A stretch of 64,000 nt of DNA from Bacteroides sp. Its GTDB lineage: Bacteria; Bacteroidota; Bacteroidia; Bacteroidales; Muribaculaceae. The stretch is taken from positions 62,001 through 126,000 of the forward strand of contig JAAVCG010000006.1 of assembly GCA_014802435.1 (NCBI GenBank), written 5' to 3'. Shown piece after piece: positions 53,430 through 60,528 of this stretch (position 1 is its first letter; the number at the start of each line of letters is the position of its first letter). Made by a program: the position numbers and the translations under genes. The notes beneath the pieces were generated by a model that did not search any database, had not been told where the DNA came from, and saw only the letters and a program-made list of their open reading frames with translations.

Positions 53430-53461
53430 CAAAGTTACGAAAAAAAAGAGCCCGGAGCAAG
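53430..53461 (-). promoter_or_regulatory. Leaderless-type promoter of prfA
   Basis: Reverse strand CTTG (53458-53461), 20 bp, TAACTTTG (53430-53437), five bases, ATG at 53424. The -33 region lies within the asdA terminator hairpin. Confidence 0.7.
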
Positions 53462-53477
53462 TGCTTCGGACTCTTTC
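53441..53477 (-). terminator. Terminator of aspT-asdA
   Basis: On the reverse strand AAAGAGTCCGAAGC and GCTCCGGGCTCTTT pair (one U-G, one mismatch) around ACTT, followed by a T-run that abuts the prfA -7 box. It lies 19 nt after the asdA stop. Confidence 0.8.
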
Positions 53478-53495
53478 TGCTGAGTTGAGAGTTTT

Positions 53496-55118
53496 TTATT
53501 TGGTTTCTTTAGCCTTGAGGTAGTCTTGATGATATTCGTCGAGAATCTGACGGATGGCGGCGCCGATTTTGAGATAGTCAGTATCGTTAAGGTTGGCCAG
53601 TGAGGCGCGGACGCTCCATTCGGGACCATCAAATCCGTCGCCATTGAGCAGGACTATTGCCGTTTGCTTGGCCAGGCGGATGACGAAGTCAAGGGGCTGA
53701 TAAGTTTTCTGCATGTAATCGGCAAATTCTTCGCCATAGAACTTCTTGGCCCAGACCATCATGTCGATTTCGCTATAGTATCCGGCACGGTTGGGGTCAG
53801 GACGGAGGGTAAATCCGGCGGTGCTCCAGAGGTTTTCCAGGCGCTTATGAATCATCTGAATCAGTTTGGGCTGAATGTCAGAGTGATGCAGATAAGCAAA
53901 GGCGGAGAAGAGTGCCATCTGGATTTGCTGAGGAGTTGAAAGTCCGGCGGTATGGTTCAGGGCCACAGCGCGGCTATCGGCCACCAGACGGTCAATGAAT
54001 TTCAGCTTTTCCGGTTCGAGAGTCAGTGAAGAATAGCGCTCGTTGAGCTGCTTTTTCTCTTCATCAGAGAGTTGGGTCAGACGATAGTCAAAGACGTTGT
54101 CAGGACGCAGGGCCATTGCGGCTACTCGCCATCCGGTAGCGCCGAAATATTTTGAATAAGAATAGAGGCAGATGGTGTTATAGGGCAGGACGTACATCAG
54201 TGACTTGAAGCCTTCGATGAAAGTTCCATAGACATCGTCAGTGATAATCATCAGGTGGGGATTATCGTTCTTGACCACGTCGACCAGCTGCTCCAGCACC
54301 TGCTTTGACAGGGCAACTGATGGCGGGTTTGAAGGATTGGTGATGCAGACGCATTTAACTGCGGGGTCCCTCAGCTTGTCAATCTCCTCGGGGGGATATT
54401 GCCAGTCATGATATCCGTTTTCGCCGACATCATTTGCGCTGACGTAGACAATTTCGAGGTCATATTCCTTCAGCTTTGGAATCTCCAGGTAGGGGGTGAA
54501 GCAGGGGGTCAGCAGGGCAATCTTATCGCCCGGCTTCATCAGGAAGTTGGCCTTCAGCGAGTTGAACATATAAACCATTCCGGCGGTGCTTCCTTCGGTG
54601 GCAAAGAGGTCATACTCGGTCATGTCGTTTCCGCCGCCCATGGCCCAGCGCAGATATTCCTGAGTTATTTTTTCGGTGTATTTGAGAATTCGGGGCGGAG
54701 TGGGGTAATGGTCGCCCGTAATGCCGTCGACGAGCTCAAACACAAACTCGTCAGGGTCAGCGCCCAGGTCCTGAGTTACGTGAGTGAAGAAGTGGCGGAG
54801 CACTTTGGCGCCGACTTCATCGCGGTGGCGGTTAAGGAAGTCGCGGAAGCGCTCGGCAATGCCTTCCTGTTCCGGAGAGGCGACGATGCCCCATTCGGCC
54901 ACGTAAGGTTTCAGTTCGGCCTCCTCCATTGCAAACTCGCCCAGGAGGAAGAATGCACGGCGGGGATAGGTTAGAATCCAGTTAGGGTTACCGCGCCCGG
55001 CATTGAGGAAGGTGTGGGTTGAGCGGCGAGCGTTTTTTTCGGCCATGTCAATCAAGGTGCCCTTGATTTCAAACGGACTCATTGCCGACAGCTGTTTTTC
55101 GAATTCATTGGTGTTCAT
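53496..55118 (-). CDS. asdA: Aspartate 4-decarboxylase (bifunctional aspartate aminotransferase)
   Basis: This PLP enzyme (540 aa) converts aspartate to alanine and CO2. The aminotransferase class I fold is seen in LNAGRGNPNW, CVCITNPSNPPS, and the PLP lysine in YSYSKYFGATGWR. Its length and the N-terminal extension match AsdA and not ordinary aspartate aminotransferases. It lies 33 nt after aspT, which exchanges the product alanine for aspartate. Confidence 0.94.
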   Translation of the reverse strand: MNTNEFEKQLSAMSPFEIKGTLIDMAEKNARRSTHTFLNAGRGNPNWILTYPRRAFFLLGEFAMEEAELKPYVAEWGIVASPEQEGIAERFRDFLNRHRDEVGAKVLRHFFTHVTQDLGADPDEFVFELVDGITGDHYPTPPRILKYTEKITQEYLRWAMGGGNDMTEYDLFATEGSTAGMVYMFNSLKANFLMKPGDKIALLTPCFTPYLEIPKLKEYDLEIVYVSANDVGENGYHDWQYPPEEIDKLRDPAVKCVCITNPSNPPSVALSKQVLEQLVDVVKNDNPHLMIITDDVYGTFIEGFKSLMYVLPYNTICLYSYSKYFGATGWRVAAMALRPDNVFDYRLTQLSDEEKKQLNERYSSLTLEPEKLKFIDRLVADSRAVALNHTAGLSTPQQIQMALFSAFAYLHHSDIQPKLIQMIHKRLENLWSTAGFTLRPDPNRAGYYSEIDMMVWAKKFYGEEFADYMQKTYQPLDFVIRLAKQTAIVLLNGDGFDGPEWSVRASLANLNDTDYLKIGAAIRQILDEYHQDYLKAKETK

Positions 55119-55151
55119 AAGTATCAGGATTTATAAGTTTTTTTGATTTTT

Positions 55152-56855
55152 TTAGCTAATTAATACGAGCGCGACACCCATCAGGATGAGTAGAGTATTG
55201 CCGATTGCATAGGTGACGGTATAGCCCATTGCGGGGACGGTGCTTCCCAGTGCGTCCTGGATAGCTCCGAGGGCGGCGGTGGTAGTTCTTGAGCCGGCGC
55301 AACATCCAAGGTTGATTGCCGGGCGGAATTTAAACACTTTGTCGCCAAGGAAGATACAGATAATCAGGGGGAGCGAGGTTGCAACGACGCCTACGACGAA
55401 AATCATCCATCCAACCTGCTGCAGACCGCTGACAAATGAGGGTCCGGAGGTGATGCCGATAACGGCGATAAACATGTTCAGGCCTAAGTTATTGAAAATC
55501 CAGAGGGCTGACTTTGGTATGCGGCCAAAGGTGGGGTGCTTGGAGCGCAACCATCCGCAAACGAGGCCGGAAATCAGGGCGCCGCCACTGGTTGAGAGGC
55601 TGACGGGAACAGAGCCGAAGCGGATTGAAATCAGGCCGACGAGACAGCCGACTACGATGCCCAGGCCGACGAGAATCATATCGGTGGCCGTCGACGGGCG
55701 GTCAGCGTAGCCCAACTGAGGGGCGGCTTCATTGACTTCCCGCTCCAGGCCGACGATGGTCAGAGTGTCGCCGGCAAGGATTTTTGTCTTGGCAAAGACG
55801 GGGATGTTGACTCCGCCGCGGTTGATGCTCTTGATGGTGATTCCATACATGAATTTCTTTGAGCGGAGGTCATTGATGGTGATTCCGTCTTTTCCGACGC
55901 TTTTCTTTGTGACCATGACGTCAATCTGCTCGGCGGGGAAGTTGAGCAGCTCGGCATCGTTGATTTCCGGGCCGATCCATTGCTCATCGCCAATGATGAA
56001 TTCGCGGCGTCCGGAAAGTACAATTTCATCGCCGGAGGCAACTTTGACATTCGGGGAGATTTCAACAATTTCGCCTCCTTGGCGCAGGCGCTCAACGAAG
56101 AGGCGCTTGCCCTGGTCCATCAGGTGCTGTTCAATCTCAGCAATGGTTCGGGGAGTTTGGAAGAAATCGTCAGTGGCCTTATAGGCACGGAAGGCTACGG
56201 GGCGGTTAGCGTTGACAAATCCGGGGTCAGTGGTGACGCTGCCGGAGTTCATCTCCTTTTCCAGGGCCTTGGTGTCTTCCTTGACCTTCTTGATTCCGCC
56301 GAGCATCTTGGGGCCTAACCAGCTGAGAATCCATGCTGAGCCGATTGTGCCGAAGACGTAGGTCACGGCATAAGCCACGGGAATCACGTCAGTCCACTGC
56401 TTGACCTGCTCGGCCGAGGCTCCTTTTGAGCCTAAGGAGTCAATTCCGGCACCGATGGCGGCGGAGATTGTTTGCGAGCCGGCAAATACGCCCAAGGTTT
56501 CGCCAATGTTATAACCCATCAGCTTGCAGGCAGTCCAGGTCACGGCCAGGACTATCAGACATTCAACGACGGCAAAGCCAACCTGCTTGAGCCCGTCGCC
56601 GCGAAGGGCGCGGAAGAATTGAGGGCCAACGCTATAGCCGATGGCAAACAGAAAGAGGAGGAAGAATACGTTCTTTATCGGGCCGGGAATCTCAATGTTC
56701 ATTTGCCCGACGAGAACGCCGACCAGAAGCACGGAGGTTACAGTCCCTAAAGAGAAGCCCTTAAACTTAAGTTTTCCGAGGTAAAAGCCAACCCCGATAG
56801 TAAAAAACAGTGGTATTGCCGGATTTTCCCGACAAGCATTAATTAGCCAGTCCAT
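55152..56855 (-). CDS. aspT: Aspartate-alanine antiporter
   Basis: The 567-aa AAE-family transporter has about five membrane helices at each end and two TrkA-C domains in the middle (around residues 215-375, e.g. VKVASGDEIVLSGRREFI). AspT swaps aspartate in for alanine out; with AsdA the cycle builds a proton gradient because decarboxylation consumes a proton in the cell. A 12-bp inverted repeat lies 11-51 nt before the start. Confidence 0.95.
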   Translation of the reverse strand: MDWLINACRENPAIPLFFTIGVGFYLGKLKFKGFSLGTVTSVLLVGVLVGQMNIEIPGPIKNVFFLLFLFAIGYSVGPQFFRALRGDGLKQVGFAVVECLIVLAVTWTACKLMGYNIGETLGVFAGSQTISAAIGAGIDSLGSKGASAEQVKQWTDVIPVAYAVTYVFGTIGSAWILSWLGPKMLGGIKKVKEDTKALEKEMNSGSVTTDPGFVNANRPVAFRAYKATDDFFQTPRTIAEIEQHLMDQGKRLFVERLRQGGEIVEISPNVKVASGDEIVLSGRREFIIGDEQWIGPEINDAELLNFPAEQIDVMVTKKSVGKDGITINDLRSKKFMYGITIKSINRGGVNIPVFAKTKILAGDTLTIVGLEREVNEAAPQLGYADRPSTATDMILVGLGIVVGCLVGLISIRFGSVPVSLSTSGGALISGLVCGWLRSKHPTFGRIPKSALWIFNNLGLNMFIAVIGITSGPSFVSGLQQVGWMIFVVGVVATSLPLIICIFLGDKVFKFRPAINLGCCAGSRTTTAALGAIQDALGSTVPAMGYTVTYAIGNTLLILMGVALVLIS

Positions 56856-56865
56856 GTCGCGTGAG

Positions 56866-56906
56866 TGTGTGTTAAAAAAATAAATATTACTTTATTTTAA
56901 CACACA
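56866..56906. promoter_or_regulatory. 12-bp inverted repeat upstream of aspT
   Basis: TGTGTGTTAAAA (56866-56877) and its exact complement (56895-56906) are 17 nt apart, between the phosphatase stop (56922) and the aspT start (56855). No T-run follows, so an operator is more likely than a terminator. The binding protein is unknown. Confidence 0.6.
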
Positions 56907-56921
56907 TCGCGCGCCATATGT

Positions 56922-58121
56922 TCACGACATGAGGAAAGCGCGGAGGCGGGGCCAGGGGATGTAAGTCATGCCGTCAATTGAGATGGGGCGCTCGTTGAGG
57001 TCAATGCGGACGTAATAGTTCCCGGACTTAGGGCTATAGAAGAGTATCATCTGGAGGTTTGAGGCCATGGGGACGACATTCCAGGTCTGCCAATGGGAGC
57101 TCACCGTGTCAAAATAATGGGTCAGATAATAGCATCCGGGCAGACGCATCAGCGAGAGCAACGGCATGAGGGTTTCAGCATGGCCAAAGCGGAGATTGAC
57201 GGTTGATTTCAGTCGCCCGGCAATGAAATCGTCAGTGGTTTGAATCAGGTCATTGAGCAGCGGGGCGGCAATCTCGGCGGGGAGGGCGGAGACTGTAGTT
57301 GCCGTTCGTGAAAAGTATTGGCGGAGATTGTCAATTTCCCATAGGCGGTTCATCTCCTCCGGGGTCATCAGCTCCATGGCCGTTGTGCCCAGGCCCATGG
57401 CTCCTTGGGTTGAGAGGCAATAATAAACGTCGGCGGCAAATTTCACGGGGTCGAGCCCTTCAGGGCGCTTCTTGAAGATGCGGTCACAGAGGGTCTCGGC
57501 GGGAGTTGTCCGGTCAGTGAAGTCTTTCAGTTCGGGGGAGTAGGGTTTCTCCTTGGCCCACTGAACATAGGCCGAGTCGACCTGGAAGAAGCGCACGAGG
57601 TCATTAAACTGCTCTCCGGAGGCGGTTTGCAGGGAGCCTAATCCGCTCTGGAATCGCTTGACGGTTTGAGTGAAGGCATCCATTGAGGCAATGCAGCGGC
57701 CAACGTAGCTGCTGATGGCCCGAACGTCCTGGCCAATGACTAATTGGGGGTAAGTCATGCACAGGCGGCGCGCAATTCCCTGCTGTTCGGCTTGGCCCAG
57801 GGAGTCAAGGTCGCCCCAGTGGCCATCAGTCAGGGTGACGGCATTATTGACGCTGTCAAGAACCTTGCGGCCTAAGGGAGTCAGCTGGGCGCCGGTCATG
57901 ACGTCAACAACGTCGGCAAAATGTTTGGGCGATGTGGCATACCGGGCGCCATGGCGGCCTACATGGTTAATCATGACGGCTATCAGCGAGTCAGGCGCGC
58001 TAATCAGCGAGTCCGGTTCCGGATAAGGCATGCGGCTGCCTTGACATTCATTTGCGGGGCGGAGCTCAGCCGAGGCTAACAGGGGCAGCGCCGCTAACAG
58101 GAGGAGAAAAATCTTGCGCAT
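56922..58121 (-). CDS. Histidine acid phosphatase of the MINPP (phytase) type
   Basis: The 399-aa exported enzyme has a signal peptide (MRKIFLLLLAALPLLASA), the catalytic R56-H-G-A-R60 motif and a HAE triad in RFGHAETLMPLLS. HAE in place of HD is the mark of multiple inositol polyphosphate phosphatases, which in gut Bacteroides degrade phytate. Location in the periplasm or on the surface follows from the signal. Its own promoter was not found; a terminator separates it from pepT. Confidence 0.88.
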   Translation of the reverse strand: MRKIFLLLLAALPLLASAELRPANECQGSRMPYPEPDSLISAPDSLIAVMINHVGRHGARYATSPKHFADVVDVMTGAQLTPLGRKVLDSVNNAVTLTDGHWGDLDSLGQAEQQGIARRLCMTYPQLVIGQDVRAISSYVGRCIASMDAFTQTVKRFQSGLGSLQTASGEQFNDLVRFFQVDSAYVQWAKEKPYSPELKDFTDRTTPAETLCDRIFKKRPEGLDPVKFAADVYYCLSTQGAMGLGTTAMELMTPEEMNRLWEIDNLRQYFSRTATTVSALPAEIAAPLLNDLIQTTDDFIAGRLKSTVNLRFGHAETLMPLLSLMRLPGCYYLTHYFDTVSSHWQTWNVVPMASNLQMILFYSPKSGNYYVRIDLNERPISIDGMTYIPWPRLRAFLMS

Positions 58122-58136
58122 ATGTTTTCTTGGTAT

Positions 58137-58183
58137 TAAAAAGATAGCTAAAATAGCTATTCGGGCTATCTTAGCTATCTTTT
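58137..58183 (-). terminator. Terminator of the uppS-bamA-ompH-pepT cluster
   Basis: A 19-bp stem with one mismatch (58165-58183 with 58139-58157, built on GATAGCTAA) and a T-run on the reverse strand, 14 nt past the pepT stop. Confidence 0.88.
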
Positions 58184-58197
58184 ATGGGGTTAAGGAA

Positions 58198-59418
58198 TTA
58201 ACGCTCTGCGACGAGCTTGATGATTTCAACGATAACTTCGGCGGCCTTGACCATGCTGGGCACGGGCACGAACTCGTAGCGGCCATGGAAGTTGAGTCCG
58301 CCGGCAAAGATATTGGGGCAGGGAAGACCCTTGAAGCTGAGTTGGGCGCCGTCAGTGCCGCCGCGAATGGGCACCACCTTGGGAGTCAGGCCAACGTTTT
58401 TCATGGCTTGTTCGGCCACTTCAACTATATGGCTTACGGGCTCAACCTTCTCGCGCATGTTGTAATATTGGTCCTTGATTTCGAGCGAGGCACATCCGGG
58501 GAATTCCTTGTTGATTTTGCGCACGAGGTGTTCAAACTCCTTTTTGCGGCGTTCGAAACGGTCGCGGTCAAAGTCACGGATAATGTAAGTGAGCTCGGTT
58601 TTTTCAACCGTTCCCTGCATGCCGACGAGGTGATAGAATCCCTCATAGCCTTCAGTGTGTTCGGGAGTCTCCCAGCGGGGGAGCATGATTGCAAACTGAG
58701 TGGCTACTCTCAGGGAGTTAATCATCTTGTGTTTGGCATAACCGGGATGGACGTTACGGCCCAGGAAGGTTATCTTGGCGCTGGCGGCATTGAAGTTTTC
58801 ATATTCAAGTTCGCCCACTTCGCCGCCATCCATGGTGTAGGCCCATTCACAACCGAATTGCTCGACGTTGAAGCGATGGGCTCCGCGGCCAATTTCTTCA
58901 TCGGGGTTGAAGGCGATGCGCACGTTGCCATGTTTGATTTCCGGGTGTTGCTGAAGATACTCAACGGCGGCCATGATTTCGGCAATGCCGGCTTTATCGT
59001 CGGCGCCGAGGAGGGTGGTGCCGTCAGTAACGACGAGGTCCTGGCCCAGATAATGTTCCAGTTCCGGAAATTCGCGCGGCGAAAGGATGATACCCTCGGC
59101 CTCATTGAGGGTGATGTCACCGCCGGGATAGGCGCTGACAATGCGGGGGTTAACGTGGCGGCCGCTCATGTCCGGGCTCGTGTCCATATGGGCGATGAAG
59201 CCGATAGTGGGCAGGGGCTTGTCGGTGTTGGCCGGGAGAGTGGCCATGAGGTAGCCGTTTTCGTCGAGGGTAATATCCTGCAGGCCCATCTCGCGGAGTT
59301 TGCCCTGAAGATATTCGGCAAACTTATATTGACCGGGAGTTGAGGGCCAGAGATTAGTCAGTTCGTCACTTTGAGTGTCGAACTTGACGTAGTCCAAGAA
59401 TCGGTCAAGAACGTTCAT
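58198..59418 (-). CDS. pepT: Peptidase T (tripeptidase)
   Basis: The 406-aa M20-type zinc aminopeptidase removes N-terminal residues from tripeptides. Metal-site motifs: [31 protein letters not shown] and [11 protein letters not shown]. Its ATG overlaps the TGA of the second ompH gene (TGATG), so it is coupled to an envelope cluster with which it has no obvious functional link. Confidence 0.95.
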   Translation of the reverse strand: MNVLDRFLDYVKFDTQSDELTNLWPSTPGQYKFAEYLQGKLREMGLQDITLDENGYLMATLPANTDKPLPTIGFIAHMDTSPDMSGRHVNPRIVSAYPGGDITLNEAEGIILSPREFPELEHYLGQDLVVTDGTTLLGADDKAGIAEIMAAVEYLQQHPEIKHGNVRIAFNPDEEIGRGAHRFNVEQFGCEWAYTMDGGEVGELEYENFNAASAKITFLGRNVHPGYAKHKMINSLRVATQFAIMLPRWETPEHTEGYEGFYHLVGMQGTVEKTELTYIIRDFDRDRFERRKKEFEHLVRKINKEFPGCASLEIKDQYYNMREKVEPVSHIVEVAEQAMKNVGLTPKVVPIRGGTDGAQLSFKGLPCPNIFAGGLNFHGRYEFVPVPSMVKAAEVIVEIIKLVAER

Positions 59419-59909
59419 CAGATGCCGAGTTTGGCCTTGACGGCGTCAGTGATGTCAATGACGTCAGTGCCCGTGTAGAGCGACATTCCGTTGGGGAACA
59501 CCATGGTGTATTGACCTTCGGCGCCAACTGACTTGATAGCGTTGAGAAGTTTTTCCTGAATGGGCTGCAGGAGCTGCATGTGCTGACGTTCCAGATCCTG
59601 CTGGGCCTGCTGCTGGAAGCGCTGAACCTTTTCAGCGAGTTCCTGGATTTCCTGCTGGCGGCGTTCCTTGATGCTGTTGGGGGTGTCTTCGGGCAGGGCC
59701 TGATATTCAGCGTATTTCTTGTTGATTTCTTCGTTGAGCTTATCAAACTCGTCCTGATAGGTCTTGGATGACTGCTGGATTTTTTCTTCGGCAGCCTTGG
59801 TTTCAGGCATGGCGGTCATGATGGTTTCAGTGTCGACAACGGCGAACTTCTGAGCAAACGCCATTGAGGGGAGAGCGATGGCAAGAGCCACGAGGATTTT
59901 CTTAATCAT
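59418..59909 (-). CDS. OmpH/Skp-like periplasmic chaperone (copy 2)
   Basis: The 163-aa protein has a signal peptide (ending SMAFA), a [10 protein letters not shown] strand and a long coiled coil rich in Gln and Glu (residues about 30-110), the jellyfish-like Skp layout. It keeps outer-membrane proteins soluble for BamA. It follows a paralogous ompH gene by 53 nt. Confidence 0.92.
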   Translation of the reverse strand: MIKKILVALAIALPSMAFAQKFAVVDTETIMTAMPETKAAEEKIQQSSKTYQDEFDKLNEEINKKYAEYQALPEDTPNSIKERRQQEIQELAEKVQRFQQQAQQDLERQHMQLLQPIQEKLLNAIKSVGAEGQYTMVFPNGMSLYTGTDVIDITDAVKAKLGI

Positions 59910-59962
59910 AGCTTTTTCTTCGTTTTTTTTGTGTTTTATTTGGTTATTTTATTTGATTTTTC

Positions 59963-60478
59963 TTATTTGGAGTAACCGAGTTTATCAAGCACATCATTTG
60001 AAATGTCGATTCGGGGAGAGGCATAGACGATGTTGGCCGACGATGCGCGGTCAAAGATGCATTGATAGCCTTTTTCGTCAGAAATCTTCTTGATAGCGTT
60101 ATAGATTTCGTCCTGAATGGGTTGCATCAGGGTTTGACGCTTTTGGTAGAGTTCGCCTTCGGGGCCGAAGTATTTGTATTTGAGCTCCGTGGCCGCTTTT
60201 TCGGAGGCCATGATTTCCTTTTCCTTAGCTTTCTTTTGGTCATCGGTCAGGAAAACCATGTCGCTCTGATAGTTCTTATAGAGATTCTCAGCTTCAGCGG
60301 CTTTGGCTTCCACTTCGCGCTGCCAGCGCTGGGAGAGCTGATTGAGCTGTTCGTTTGCCATTTCATACTGAGGATAGTTTTTCAGGATATATTCCATATC
60401 CACCAGAGCAAACTTCTGGGCAGAGGCGCCGGCGGCACATGCTACCGCCAAGAGCACGAATGTCAGTATTTTTTTCAT
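59963..60478 (-). CDS. OmpH/Skp-like periplasmic chaperone (copy 1)
   Basis: The start is taken at MKKILTFVLLAVACAAGASA (an ATG two codons earlier at 60484 is possible). The 171-aa protein shows FALVDMEYILKNYPQYEMAN, the typical Skp start, and a coiled coil. The paralogue at 59418 differs in the tip region, so the two may hold different clients. Confidence 0.92.
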   Translation of the reverse strand: MKKILTFVLLAVACAAGASAQKFALVDMEYILKNYPQYEMANEQLNQLSQRWQREVEAKAAEAENLYKNYQSDMVFLTDDQKKAKEKEIMASEKAATELKYKYFGPEGELYQKRQTLMQPIQDEIYNAIKKISDEKGYQCIFDRASSANIVYASPRIDISNDVLDKLGYSK

Positions 60479-60528
60479 ATTCATTAGTATTTAGGTTTAA
60501 TGTATAGACAAATAAACGGGCAAAAGGT

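Noticed and set aside
58114..59343. 409-aa forward frame opposite pepT
   Set aside because: Antisense shadow; pepT on the reverse strand has all metal-site motifs.
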